The notes under the pieces: generated by a model
What the model was told of the DNA's origin: nothing
The model's database searches: none
Seen by the model: the letters and a program-made list of their open reading frames with translations, nothing else
From: Lotus japonicus
Lineage: Eukaryota; Streptophyta; Magnoliopsida; Fabales; Fabaceae
DNA length: 64,000 nt
Assembly (NCBI RefSeq): GCF_012489685.1
Contig: NC_080043.1
Coordinates: forward strand, 47,383,127 to 47,447,126
Direction of reading: 5' to 3'
Position numbers and translations under genes: made by a program
In this document: piece by piece, positions 10,921 through 23,222 of the stretch
How positions within the stretch are numbered: the first letter of the stretch is position 1
Layout: every line of letters begins with the position of its first letter

Positions 10921-11795
10921 ATTTCATTAATGTCTTTTACGATTTTAAATAAGGAAATTAATATAATTAAGTGGTTTATATAAGGAAATTGAAGGAAATA
11001 AACAATTAATTTCGAAAATATTTTCCTTAAATAAATAGTCAACGCATTAAAATTTAATTAATTATTTTAAATTTCCATATTTGAAAAAAAAACGAAAATA
11101 ACATTTATTCCATAAAGCATTTAATGCCTTTTATGATTTTAAATAAGGAAATTAATATAATTAAGTGGTTTATATAACGAAATTAAGGAAATAAATAATT
11201 CATTTCGAAAATATTTTACTTAAATAAATATTCAATTCATTAAAATTTATTTAATTATTTTAAATTTCTTTATTAAAAAAATCTAAAATAGCATTAATTT
11301 CATAAAGCATTTAATGTCTTTTATGAGTTTAAATAAGGAAATTATTATAGTTAAGTTGTTTATATAAGGAAATTGAACTAAATAATTAATTAATTTAGAA
11401 AATATTTTCCTTAAATAAATAGTCAATGCATTAAAATTTATTTAATTATTTTTTTCTTATTAAAAACAACGAAAATAGCATTTATTACATAAAACATTTA
11501 ATGTCTTTTATGATTTTAAATAAGGAAATTAATATAATTAAGTGGTTTATATAAGGAAATTGAAGGAAATAAATAACTAATTTCGAAAATATTTTCCATA
11601 AATAAATAGTCAATGCGTTAAAATTTATTTAATTATTTTAATTTTACTTATTTAAAAAAGACGAAAATAACATTTATTTCATAAAGCATTTAATGTATTT
11701 TATGATTTTAAATAAGGAAATTAATATAATTAAGTGGTTTTATAAGGAAATTGAAGGAAATAAATAATTAATTTCGAAAATATTTTATTAAATAA
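10921..11795. repeat. Tandem array, ~190-bp unit, about 4.6 copies
   Basis: The block GATTTTAAATAAGGAAATTA (or a close variant) starts at about 10941, 11135, 11325, 11512 and 11704, giving periods of 194, 190, 187 and 192 bases. Each unit also holds a CATTTAATG-TTTTATGA block and a TTTCGAAAATATTTTCCTTA block. AT-rich with no ORF. Confidence 0.85.
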
Positions 11796-12574
11796 AACTT
11801 GGCTTCCGATTTTTAAAAGTAATTATTATTTTTTTACCTTTTTTTATCATTTTAAAATTTGAAATTATTTTAAAACCAAGGAAAAGGGGATTCATGTAAT
11901 TAATTATTTAAACATTTTCTTTTTCATCTTAAAAATGGAACTTATTTCAAAAAGGATTTTTTTAAATGGTATAAAGCAATAATTTGACATGAATGATATT
12001 GATATTAGGCTAACTTAAATTGGCTATTAAAAACGGTTTTTATTTTTAAAAAGGTAAGGTAAAAAATTGTTTTTGGTATTTGACTAAAATTCTTTTTTAT
12101 ATATAATCTTGTTTGGATCCTGAACGTAAAAGGATGACAAAGAAAAGAAGCACCATTGGGCATATATGAATATCTTATTATTATAAATGGCCGATGAATG
12201 CAAAATTGTCAATTATATCAAGCTTGATTCAGCTCACAAGACAAAGTGATGAAGGCGGGGAAAAAATTGTACGTGTAAAACAAAGGAAAAACAAAGTAAA
12301 TCATGAGAACAATTTCAGAATAAAAAAATAACAATTAATCTTGGATTTTATTTGATAAATAAAGTAAATCATGAGAACAATCATCTGATGTAGATTGAGA
12401 AAAACAAAACAACGAAAAGATACCCAAGACAAAACAACAACTGATTAAATTTTGGAATGAATAACAACTGACTAAATATTTCTATACAACACCTTAACTT
12501 CATTAGTTCTATTCGCTATTCTTTCAAACCTAAAACAAATTATGTCACCGTCACTAATGTCGTCATTAATTTTG
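11796..12574. other. AT-rich spacer without recognisable gene
   Basis: No coding, RNA or mobile-element signal is seen. AT-rich runs dominate. An AAAGTAAATCATGAGAACAA block is repeated at 12293 and 12361. Confidence 0.5.
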
Positions 12575-12757
12575 CTAATAAGAGTCTTATATAAGCTTTT
12601 TAATAGAGAGGGGTGTAGGTTAAGGAGAAGGGTGTACATTAAGAGGAAAGGAGGAATGATTGACATGTATGATTTTTAATGGAATTAGCCAATCATGAGA
12701 TGCCACGTAGGCGGTGATTGGACCTAGAAAAACCCCTGAATGTATATATTATGAATT
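12575..12757. repeat. Direct repeat DR1, left copy (~180 bp)
   Basis: Shares with 14822-14996, in the same orientation, GTGTAGGTTAAG, AGGGTGTACATTAAGAGGAA, CCAATCATGAGRTG, GGACCTAGAAAAACCCCTGA and ATGTATATATTATG. The two copies bracket about 2.1 kb of AT-rich repeats and exon-like fragments. Confidence 0.75.
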
Positions 12758-13189
12758 ATGGATTACATGTTATTTTTAAAGTCATGAATATGTGATGATT
12801 GTTTTTAAATAGTAATTATTTAATTCTTTAATTACGTTATTAATTCATTCTCAAAATTTAATTCAATTCCATCAGATTTTTTTTAATAAATTACGTTATA
12901 TATATAAAAATGGAAAGAAGGATGAGTTTTTTTTCTTTTAAATAATCAATGGAGATACATTACGTTTTTTTAAAAAATAAACGTTTTGTATATGTAAAAG
13001 AAAAAGAAGATCACATTTTTATTAAATAATTAATGGTATAGTTAAAACTAATTAAATATCATAAGAGGTAATGGTATAATTAATTGAAAATTTTTTTTTG
13101 ACGAAAAATTGGGAAATTAATTGAATATTTGACTGAATGTCGATGTGTATTTAATTTCTCAAAATTCTACACAAATTAATGCATTTTTA

Positions 13190-13880
13190 AACACATTAAA
13201 TACATGATTATTAAATTTAAATATTAATTATTAATACGTTTTCTATAAATAAGGAAATGAATTGAACCGAATTCAAATTTATTAAATAGCAATAATGTCG
13301 TGCTTTATTATTTTATAAATAAGTCTAGAATTAAAAACAATTAAGACTAATTAAATAATAAAACAGATAATGGAAGATTTATTGCTCAATTTTGACTAAC
13401 AATTAATTCAATATCAACGTTTTCAAATTTGTATAATTATTAATTATTTTGACGAAATCAAAAATTTAAAATTTAAATCACTAACCAATGTCGTCATTAA
13501 TTTTTCTATAAATAAGGAAATGAATTGAATACAATTAAAATGAATTAAATAGCAATAATGCCGTGTTCTATTTTACTATAAATAAGTCAAGAATTAAAAA
13601 GCAATTAAGACTAATTAAATACTAAAACTGATAATGGAAGAGTTATTGCTCAATTTTGACTAAAACTTAATTCAATATCAATATTTTCAAATTTGAATAA
13701 TTATTAATTGTCTTGACGAAATAAAAAATTTAAAATTTGAATCACAAACTAATGTCGTCATTAATTTTGCTATAAATAAGGAAATGAATTGAATACAATT
13801 AAAATTAATTAAATAGCAATAATGTCGTGTTCTATTTTACTATAAATAAGTCAAGAATTAAAAAGCAATTAAGACTAAAA
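13190..13880. repeat. Tandem repeat, ~264-bp unit, ~2.6 copies
   Basis: AAGGAAATGAATTGAA begins near 13251, 13514 and 13779. Each is followed by AATAGCAATAATG and a TAAATAAGTC-AGAATTAAAA block. The periods are about 263 and 265 bases. AT-rich and non-coding. Confidence 0.8.
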
Positions 13881-14821
13881 TATGTGATTTATACTTTTAC
13901 AACGAAATTGGTGAGATCTGCACATTATAGCTTCCAAGCGCCCCATATTGCCATAAACATCACAATCCGAAATTTCCAACATTAGAGTGCATTGTTCCTT
14001 TCTGTCATGATATCTCGCCAGTTCTACTTTGCCTTGTGGAGTAAAAGGTAGCAAATGCAAATTAATCAGCAAAAATGTAAGTCACATAAACCTCTATTAG
14101 TGAGTTTTGTACATTACAACTTCCAAAACGATATCAGGATCTAGGAAGATACATAAAAAAACAAAATTAAAACAGCATCAAAGAGATTGAATGAGAAATT
14201 GCAAAAAAAAAAAAACGAAATTTAAACAAACCTCCAAGATCCCTTGTTATGAAAACTGCAAAACCTGAAAATAAAGAAAATGGAAGCACATAAACCAGAA
14301 ATGAAAAAATGTATCCGAATATGTGAAAACGTCACAAAAAACGAAGGTAACACAATGCAAGTGAGATCGATCGTTAGAAAAAAAAATGAAACACAACGAC
14401 ATGAGAATAGATTAAGGAGAACATGCATGAAAATAATGATTAGAAAAACACCTTTCAATCATGAAGAATAGTGAGAAGCTGCGAAAAAAAAACAGAGGAA
14501 AAGAGAATTGTGATGACAGTGATAAAATGATGGAGAAAGAAAGAAACAATTGGAGAGTCTTATATATGATTTTTAAGAAATTGATAAATACCTGTACAGC
14601 TTGTAGTCCCAAACCTTGATCTGGTAATCATCATCTGCAATTGAAAAAATGCTCAACTTGTTAATAGTTAACGAAAAAAAATACAGATCTAACTGGTCGA
14701 TTGAATGGAAAATGAGGATGAATACCGAGAATCAATAGCCAAAGACCAAGAGAGGCTGAGAGTTGTGGAAATCAAATGATGGAGAGAGATTCAAATTATG
14801 GAGAGAAGAATGAAGAATTAG
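13881..14821 (-). other. Exon-like fragments of unknown captured gene(s)
   Basis: Less AT-rich islands on the minus strand sit among AT-rich intron-like DNA. One (13875-14072) reads CTLMLEISDCDVYGNMGR, which I do not recognise. A related stretch near 14095-14140 looks like a diverged duplicate (GGAAGTTGTAATGTAC against GGAAGCTATAATGTGC). A third (about 14232-14255) is flanked by AG and GT. The pattern suits host-gene pieces caught inside a Helitron-like element between the DR1 copies, but this is inference. Confidence 0.3.
14592..14634 (-). pseudogene. 43-nt WD40 exon fragment, coatomer-alpha-like
   Basis: On the minus strand the bases between TTGCAG and GTATTT read DDYQIKVWDYKLYR. This closely resembles the DDYKIKVWNYK strand of a WD40 repeat in the COPI coat subunit alpha. 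Both splice borders follow GT-AG and a T-rich tract precedes the acceptor. Only this one exon is seen, so it is a captured fragment at most. Generic WD40 similarity is the alternative. Confidence 0.35.
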
Positions 14822-14996
14822 AGTCTTAAATAGACTTTTTAAGAGAGATGAGTGTAGGTTAAGAGGAAGGGTGTACATTAAGAGGAAGGAAGGAATTCGT
14901 GCCATGTAGGATTTTTAATGAAATTGACCAATCATGAGGTGTCACGTATGCGATTACTGGACCTAGAAAAACCCCTGAATGTATATATTATGGATA
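14822..14996. repeat. Direct repeat DR1, right copy
   Basis: Second copy of the repeat at 12575-12757, ending in the same ATGTATATATTATG. The junction with the copia fragment follows immediately. Confidence 0.75.
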
Positions 14997-15000
14997 AGGA

Positions 15001-15624
15001 CAAAGGGATCAATCATATAAAATGTTTGTTACAAGGTATACTATGTCGGTGCAAGGGCATTCTTAATATTTAGGTCATAGTGATGTATTGCTAGATACCG
15101 CTCATTATTAGTGATATTAAATATTCTTCATTAAGCTCAAGTGCAACTGGGAGATTGTTGGTATATGCACTAGTAGCTTAATATTTATATTTAAATATTA
15201 CAACCTAAATATGTAAGAGATACCTATAGGGTCACACGCATAGAATTAGCCCACTAGAATTATGTCTTATTGGACCAGCCCATTGGATAAGCCTAATAAG
15301 GCTCCAATAAGAATTAGGGTTAGCCTCCTTGCGGGTGCTTATAAATAGAGCATGAGATGCTCAAACCCTACATCAGAAAATTACACACTCTTGCCTCTGC
15401 TAGTACAAAGAGCCGCAAGGGAGATCTAGTGGGAGAGTTCGCGTGGACTGCTGTAGAGACAAGGCTACCAGTGCTTTGTTTGCCCAAACTGTCTTCAAGA
15501 GGTAATCTTTATTACTCATTTACATGTTTGATTGCAAAATGAACTTTGAAACATGTGTTTTGCAAGATTTTCTCATATAGAGAATTTTATTCCGCTGTGG
15601 TAATCAACCGCATGATTCCCTTCA
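15001..15624 (+). mobile_element. 3' end of a small Ty1/copia element with its LTR (15156-15624)
   Basis: The purine-rich run ACTGGGAGAT ends at 15155 and is followed by TGTTGGTATATGCACTAG, the usual PPT/LTR arrangement of copia elements. The LTR (469 bp) contains a TATA box (TATAAATAG, about 15340-15348) and ends TGATTCCCTTCA at 15624. About 155 bases of internal, non-coding post-pol sequence precede it; gag and pol are absent. It joins the pol of sirevirus B directly, so its insertion or a later deletion removed the front half of B. Confidence 0.65.
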
Positions 15625-17458
15625 TTAAAGGTTTTAGAATTTATAACACTGATGCTAAAACTATTGAAGAATCTATTCATGTAAGATTTAATGATAAGCT
15701 TGAGTTGTAGATATGAGTATAAATGTTTCTAATAAAGGCAAAGCTCTAGAGGAAGCTAAACCAGAGGAAGACTCTCGAGAGGAAGTTTGTCCCTCTGATT
15801 CACAGCCTCAGAGGAAGAGCAGAATTGTTGCCTCTCACCCAAAGGAGTTGATCCTGGGAAACAAAGATGAACCAGTCAGAACCAGATCAGCATTCAGACC
15901 CTCTGAAGGGACTCTGCTTAGTCTGAAAGGATTGGTATCCTTAATTGAACCAAAGTCAATTGATGAAGCTCTTCAAGACAAAGACTGGATTCTGGAAATG
16001 GAAGAAGAATTGAATCAATTCTCCAAGAATGATGTTTGGAACCTTGTCAAGAAGCCTCAAGGCGCTCACATTATTGGAACCAAATAGGTTTTCAGAAACA
16101 AGCTGAATGAAAAAGGAGATGTAGTCAGAAACAAAGCAAGGCTAGTTGCTCAAGGCTACAGTCAGCAAGAAGGAATAGATGATACTGAAACATTTGCTCC
16201 AGTAGCAAGATTGGAAGCTATCAGGCTGCTAATCTCATTCTCAGTGAATCACAACATAATTCTTCATCAGATGGATGTTAAGAGTGTCTTCCTGAATGGA
16301 TACATCTCAAAGGAAGTGTATGTGCACCAACCTCCTGATTTTGAAGATGAGAAGAACCCTGACCATGTTTTCAAATTAAAGAAATCTCTCTATGGTCTGA
16401 AGCAAGCTCCCAGAGCATGGTATGAGAGACTTAGCTCATTCCTTCTGGATAATGAGTTTGTAAGGGGTAAAGTAGATAAAACTCTCTTTTGCAAAACTTA
16501 CAAAGATGATATCTTAATTGTGCAAATTTATGTTGATGATAATATATTTGGATCTGCTAATCCATCTCTTTGCAAGGAATTTTCTGAGATGATGCAGGCT
16601 GAATTTGAAATGAGTATGATTGGAGAACTCAAGTACTTTCTGGGAATACAAGTTGATCAAAAACCAGAAGCTACTTACATCCATCAGAGCAAGTACACAA
16701 AGAAACTTCTGAAGAAGTTCAATATGATAGAATCAATAATTGCTAAGACTCATATGCACCCTACATGCATTCTGGAGAAAGAAGATGCCAGTGGAAAAGT
16801 ATGTCAGAAGCTCTATCGTGGAATGATAGGTTAACTTCTATACTTAACTGCATCTAGGCCAGATATTTTGTTTAGTGTACATTTATGTGCTCGAATCCAA
16901 TCAGATCCTAGAGAAACTCACTTAACTGCTGTTAAGAGAATTCTCAGATATCTGAAAGGTACCACTAACCTTGGATTGATGTATAAGAAAATATCAGAGT
17001 ATAAGCTTTCAGGTTACTGTGATGCTGATTATGCTGGAGATGGAACTGAAAGAAAGAGTACTTCTGGAAATTGTCAATTTCTGGGAAGTAACTTAGTCTC
17101 ATGGGCAAGCAAGAGGCAGTCTACTATTGCACTTTCCACTAAAGAGGCAGAATATATCTCAGCAGATGCTCTGGATGAAACGTTAGCTAGAGGATTATCA
17201 AATCCTTGAGAGAAACATTCCAATTTATTGGGATAATACTGCTGCAATCTCACTCAGTAAGAATCCAATCTTACACTCAAGGGCAAAACACATTGAGGTA
17301 AAGTATCACTTTATTGGAGGTTATGTTCAGAAGGGCGTACTTCTTCTGAAGTTTATTGATACTGACCATCAATGGGCAGATATCTTTACAAAGCCCTTAG
17401 CAGATGATAGATTTAATTTTATACTGAAAAATCTGAATATGGACTTTTGTCCAGTATG
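15625..17458 (+). pseudogene. Sirevirus B pol remnant (linker, RT, RNase H)
   Basis: Aligns with pol A at the DNA level. Disabling changes visible: a stop in the linker near 15710, TAG for the Trp codon at 16085-16087, TAA at 16832-16834, and a 17-base deletion around 17163 (A reads TCAG-17 nt-CAGATGC, B reads TCAGCAGATGC). The deletion shifts the frame inside RNase H. The RT box reads YVDDNIFG, with Asn where A has Ile. It ends at a TGA (17456-17458) matching the pol stop of A. Confidence 0.9.
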
Positions 17459-17889
17459 AAGATGGATCAGAACCTTTGACTATGATGTTTCCTCATCAGA
17501 AGATGTCTAGTTCATAAGGTAACTTAGTCAGAAGTTGAGTACCCATTGGTGCTTACTCTGAGACAAGACAGTAAACGTGTGTCAGTTCATTCTGATGCCT
17601 CGTTCCTTGTGCCCTTCGGATAATCTGTTGTAATGAGTGTAGTTATGCTTATTCTCCACCGTGTGTTTTGTGTATTAACTGTTCATAATGATGTCTTTAA
17701 TTTTCAACCGTTGATTTTACTTTTGTTTTACAATCAACAACGGTTACTTTCTAAAACCCACTACGCACACACGTTCTCCATCACTTGTGTTATTTGCTTC
17801 TCTCTCCTGTATGCAAAAACCCTTATCTCCAATTCTCTCTCTCTCTCTCTCGTTCATCCCTCTTCTACCCAAACCTCCAACCTTCAACA
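17459..17889 (+). promoter_or_regulatory. pol-env spacer of sirevirus B
   Basis: Counterpart of 1491-1933, with the CAACCGTTGAT / ATCAACAACGGTT hairpin (17705-17747), the ACCCACTACGCACACACGTT block and a (CT)n-rich leader (17795-17865) before the env-like ATG. Confidence 0.4.
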
Positions 17890-20626
17890 ATGGTGAGATC
17901 TGAAAGAGCTTATTCTGGTGAAAGGTCTGATTCCGCCGATGGAAAAGTGTTTCCAAGGATGGTTGTGGGTCTTCCAACAGGGCAAGTAGGTCCTGTTCTG
18001 CGTCCTAGATCGACAGAGGATGCTCAAGCACAAATCCAAGATGTTGAGGATGTTATCCCTTTGTCCCAAAGAAGCTGTACAGTTACATGCGTCTTTCCTC
18101 TAGAAGAACTTCAAGTTATTGCTGAATGGCGGTTTGACCTAGACAACATTGCTGCTAATGGGGTCGATCTTCGTCCTGAAGTACAGGCTCAAGGCTGGGA
18201 AGGATACTTCAACAGACTACATGGTCCAGTCTATGATAAACTGGTGAAGGAATTCTGGAAGCATGCTGATTGCAACGAGTATCAGGTGGTGTTTTTTGTT
18301 CTGGGAAAAAGGATCATCATCCAAGACTTCTCGGTGCAGATACAAGACATGGCTACCGATTTCAGATGCAAGAGTCCAAAGTCAAGACAAGTACCAAGGA
18401 GAAGGTCAACAAGGCCCTATACTATAAATGGAGACCGGGAAAAACTGATTGCAAGACTAAGGATCTTCATCCTGACCTGAGAATCTGGCACAAGATCCTC
18501 CTGAACTGCATAAATCAAAAACCAAAGGGAAGCTCTCCTGATTACATCAATTTCACTCAGAAGGTGATGTTCTTCTTCATCAAGGAGCACAACAAAGTCT
18601 GTCTGCCTTACTTTCTCTTCTCCTATCTGAAGGAGTGCATCAAGAAGTCAAGGACTACTGCTTCACCAAAGTCTGCCATCAAGTATATACCTTTTGGAAG
18701 ATTACTGTCTGACTTCTTCATTGAGAGCAAACTGATATCTGCTCTGACCAAAGCTGGATGCACAGAAGACCTAACAACAATTGTTGGAGATGTCTTCACT
18801 CCCACATCATTGAAGAGAATGGGCTTAGTGGAAACAAAAGTTGAGGTTAACCCTGCTACTTAAAAGTCAAGAGGAAGAAGACTCCCTCTGAAGGACTACC
18901 CACTCTAGTCAAAGGCTGATGATCCAGAGGCTATCAGGATCTATCTTGATGATCTGAAGCAACAAGGCTTTGTGATTGACGTGGATGAATTCTTCAGAAA
19001 TCTTCCAAAGCCTCCGGACTTTGAGTCTCCCAGGAAAAAGAAGACCAAGAGAAAGAAAGTGGAACTCTCTGAGACACAGGATCCCTCTGATGGTGATGAT
19101 GATGATGATGATGAACCACCACCTCAGAAGAAGGCAAAGAAGGTCAGAATTGCAACGCAAGTCATTCAACTGGAACTTGCAATCTCTAACAGAGTCACCA
19201 GATCTGCAGCTAAAGCTTCAAGTAAGTTCATTGCTCTTTCTGATGATGATGATTTAAATTTGATTGATGCAATTCCTGTTGTTTCCAACCCTGAACCCAC
19301 ACCAATTGATCAATCCACTTCACACACTTCCCCACCTAAGGCTTCATTCTTTCAACCCTCCATTGAGGAAAAACCCCTCTGGAAAATGCTTCAAACCCCA
19401 AAGTCCACTACACCAACCTCACCCATTATTCTTCCATACAATCCACAAACCTCTGAACCAATGGTCTCTGAGACACAAGCTCAAGAGATACCAAACACTG
19501 AAAAATCCAACTCTGAGCCTCAACCCTCTGATCACTCAAATCAGGAACCCTCTGATAGAGAAATTCTCTCTCCTGCTCCATCTGTTTCTTTTCCTACAAA
19601 TGTTCCATTTTCCTCTCCTTCAAATAAATCTAAAGCTTCTCGCCAATTCTTTCAACTTGCCAGAGAAAGAGTTTCAGAACTTCCTGAACATTTCTTAACT
19701 GTTCCTATTCCAAACCGCTACTCTGGACCAAGGCCAGAACCTCTGGAAGCTCCTGATTTTCCAATCCATGCAGTCCCTTTGTCTTCAGTAGCACCACCTC
19801 GTCCTCTTTCTCCTCCACCTCAAAATGAAAACTCTGTCTCTGACCAATCTCCAAATCCTGAGACTGAAGTTTTCATCAAAACCCTGGGAAAAATCACTCT
19901 AAACCCCAAACTGTGCAAATTGGCTCTCCTCATGGTGTTTTTGAAGCTACAAGTAGCAATCATCCTTCTTCACCCGAAACTCATCTTTCCATTGTTCCCT
20001 ATGCCCAACCCAGACCAACAACAACCCTGCTAGATTGCATCAACTCATTTAATCATGAAGCATCTTTAAGGGTTCGTAATGTGCAAGGTTGCACTGACCT
20101 CAGTGAGAAACCACACTTGGTTGCTGAAGATTGGGATCGTCTTTGCACTTGGATGCTTGACCAAGCGGCAGTGATGATAGGTTTCCTTACTGATGAAAGG
20201 GATCAAAGAATTGAAGCTGCTAGTCAGCGTTTCAGAAGAAGAGAGGCTCTGAATGAACAACTGTTGAGAAATCATATTCATGTTGCTATTGAAGAAGCCA
20301 GAAAGAAGAAAGAACAAGAAGAAGAAGCTGCAAGGCTTGAAGCAGAACAATGTGAAGCTGCAAGGTTGCAAGCTCTGGAACAAGCAGCTAAATTACAAGC
20401 TGAAGTTGAGGCACTTAGAAATCAGGCACTTGGAATTATTCCATTTACTGATGTTGCCTCCACATCTGCTCAAGTTCCTCACTCTGATCAAGCTATTCCA
20501 TGTGCCCAACCTCAGTCAGACTCAAGACTTGATTTGATTGAACAAAGGCTTGATTCTCATGAAGCTCTTCTTCAGAGTCTGAAAGAGATGTGCACAGAAC
20601 TTTTGAAGAGGACACCCAAACCTTAG
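17890..20626 (+). pseudogene. Sirevirus B env-like gene, frameshifted
   Basis: Starts MVRSERAYSGER, like A. The frame changes near 18330 (after LGKRIIIQD), has stops at 18861-18863 and 18906-18908, and changes again near 19900. It ends at TAG 20624-20626. Shared with A are the EELQ-IAEWRFDLDN block, KKKTKRK, the acidic GDDDDDDDEPPP run and the C-terminal Ala/Glu/Lys coiled coil ending LLKRTPKP. The segment order equals that of A, so the ancestor had the same single long ORF. Confidence 0.88.
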
Positions 20627-20827
20627 TCTTTAGGAACTTTCTTTTATTCTGCTTTTCTACTATGTTACTATGTTTTCGCATTTAACTCTGGTTCTTCTAT
20701 TTAATTATCGTTTTTTTTATATGCTTGCATAATTCTTGTTTATCATTACTTAATTTTCACTCATACACATTAATCAACAAACAAGTTTTTTTATTAATAA
20801 GAAAATTCACACAATGCATTGGTACAT

Positions 20828-21205
20828 TTAAAAAGGAGGATTTTTCCTCAACACTCTACATTGCCTACGCATCGCTGCCTTCTCAAGCTCCAGACAATGC
20901 TGCCTATGTTCTAAGTGGACCAAGCTCTGGCGCAGCTCCTGTCTCTCAGGACCCTCCGCCACAATCTCCAGAGCCACCTCTGTTGCTCTGATCTCCTCGT
21001 AAAGGTCCAGCTCCTTCTGGAAGAATACTTGCATTTCCTCCACGAACCTGAGGATGCTATCCATTTATGGACTCAGGCTCATGCCTAATAGCCGGTTTGT
21101 CAGACTATAGACACTCGGTTCCTCTAGGTGGCGCACATTGATGAAGAGATCTTCATCAAAGGCCTTCTTCCTCAACTGCTCGATGCAAGCTATGAAGGAT
21201 GCCAT
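20828..21205 (-). pseudogene. Antisense coiled-coil ORF of sirevirus B, one stop
   Basis: Minus-strand counterpart of 4983-5375. It starts MASFIACIEQLRKKAFDEDLF, has one TAA about 47 codons in (21062-21067 region), continues in frame as MDSILRFVEEMQVFF and ends RVLRKNPPF then stop. Length is about 126 codons against 130 in A. Minus-strand TATAAATA lies at 21260-21267, about 54 bases before the ATG. Amino-acid identity is concentrated at both ends, with a Leu/Glu-rich middle. Confidence 0.6.
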
Positions 21206-21466
21206 TGCAATTTTAGTTCAAGTGAAAACTAGATGTGAAGACTATTATGCTTTAATCACTATTTATAAGCTAAGTTCAGTCTACAGAAGTTAATGCTGAA
21301 ACAGTTTCTCGAGGATTGTTTATTGGTAATAGATGTTTACCTTTAACTCCTTGGTCGGTGGTAAACGTTCCACTCATTCATTTAATCTTCTGCATATGCA
21401 TTAATTAAAAACGTTCTATTTAATTTCTTATTCTTTTCTCCATCTTTTTCCACTTAGACCTTTTCT

Positions 21467-22026
21467 AAGGGGGAGTACTTTGTACTTCATGCTATGTTTT
21501 TCACACCCCATGCTTTTTGCTTATGACAAAAAGGGGGAGTATACAACCAGTTTTTGATGTGATGTGTAAAGCTGTGTTAATGTGATTTCTTTTTTCTTTT
21601 GGAGAAATTAAGAGTTCCACTTTTTATGACCATAGATCTGTCTATGGGCATTTGCAAGGAATACATTTTCACTTCTTTTGAAGTGATCATATGCTAAATC
21701 AGCTGAGTCTGATACTTTTACCTTGCTCTTGACTCTGAATATTTATGCGCTCTGATATTCACATATTATCTATGTCATAAATTCTCACTCTGAACTCTTC
21801 TATTATTTAGCTCAGAATCTAGATATTACTAATGTTTTTATTAAGTCTTAGATTCAGGGGGAGCTAAGCTCAGAATCAAGTTGACTTGGATTCAGAATGA
21901 GCAACATAAACCATTCACCTCAGGATAAGTTTACTTCTATTCTCTAAACTCTGAGTGAATTCAGTTTATTGCTTAAGAATTGTTCATCAAAATACTTGGT
22001 TTTGTCATCATCAAAAAGGGAGAGAT
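21467..22026 (+). promoter_or_regulatory. Multiple polypurine tracts of sirevirus B
   Basis: Tracts at 21467-21475, 21528-21540, 21855-21863 and 22013-22026. The LTR-adjacent tract reads AAAAAGGGAGAG, with A replacing a G of the run in A, consistent with decay of the functional tract. Confidence 0.75.
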
Positions 22027-23222
22027 TGTAAGATCAAGTTTTGATCTAGTAGTACAACTCTATGTTTTGATGATTACATGTTAACTATTATGTATGAACA
22101 ATTATGGTACTCTAACATTGTTTTCTGAGTGTTCTAATGATAGGCCATGACTCTGGTCTTATTTCACATAATTCAGAAGCACAATGCTCAAAGAGTAACC
22201 TCTACAACGCTTTCGCACGTACTATGTTCAATCTGAACAGTAGATTAAGCTTCAGAGGATCTGAAGATTATAAAGCTCTAATATGGACTCAGTTCACTAG
22301 AAGCTCTAAAGGATCAGACGCTATGAAGGATCAGAAGCTCTGAAGGTCCAGAAGCTGAGTAGTGAAGACTCTGAAGTCCAAGAGTAAGCTGGCTCTGAAG
22401 ACCAAGTACTTCTCCTCTGAGTACAGAGCAGAAGGTACAAAGGTCAGAGGATCCAAGCTTCCTTCTGACTCTGATCACCAAGCTTCACAAGTTCCAATAT
22501 GAAGCATCACTCTGATCAGAAGTGAACTAGGATAAAGGTCATGTCACTATCCAAAGTACAAAAGCAATTGTACCATTCATGACGACCTTACCTAGCTTAT
22601 TCAGCCATAGTAGAACCTTGAAAACCCAGATCTGCCCTCCAACGGTAGCATTCCATGCAAACTTCCAAACCTAATTCCTTGGAGTATATAAAGAGGCTGA
22701 AGATGAAAGATGTTGTTTAGAAGAAACTTTGTAGAAGCTCACGCGAAAATCAAATATTCTCTCAAAGCAATCTTTCTTCACATTGTACTAATTGTGTTTA
22801 CTATTAGCTTTCTAAGAAGCATTTCTTTGTAAACCCAAACTTTCAAACAATTGTTTGATTTTCCTTAAGGAGACCAAGGTTGGTCGGATCCTTGAGAAGA
22901 CTAAGAGAGTGAATCTTAGTGATAGCTAAGTCAGTGTATTGTTAGTCACTTTGCAGGTAGCAAGTGCAGTTGTAACAAACTCTGATTAGTGGATTGCCTT
23001 CATTCTAAGAAGGAAGAAATCACCTTAACGGGTGGACTGGATTAGCTTGAGGGATTTATCAAGTGAACCAGGATAAAATCATTGTGTGCTTTTCTAACTC
23101 TTATCTTAGCACTTTTATCTTTGGTGGTTGAAGAGATTTGCTTAAATCTTAAGTGGATCGAGTTTTAGATTTAAAACGCTATTCAAACCCCCCCCCCCTT
23201 TCTATCGTTTTTCATACCTTCA
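22027..23222 (+). repeat. 3' LTR of sirevirus B (1196 bp)
   Basis: TGTAAGATCAAG to CATACCTTCA. TATA box TATATAAA near 22685. Near the end it carries a run of about ten C where A has six. Alignable with LTR A throughout, with small indels. Confidence 0.92.

Larger units (their letters stand above)
15625..23222 (+). mobile_element. Sirevirus B, 5'-truncated and decayed
   Basis: Same plan as A: pol, env-like gene, antisense ORF, four polypurine tracts, LTR. It starts inside pol at the integrase-RT linker (FYNTDAKTIEESIHVRFND-type text right after the copia LTR). It carries many stops and frameshifts, so it is older than A. LTR end CA at 23222. Confidence 0.92.

Noticed and set aside
14222..14612. 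Hydrophobic ORFs on the minus strand
   Set aside because: Phe/Leu-rich products of AT-rich intron-like DNA; no start context or conservation.
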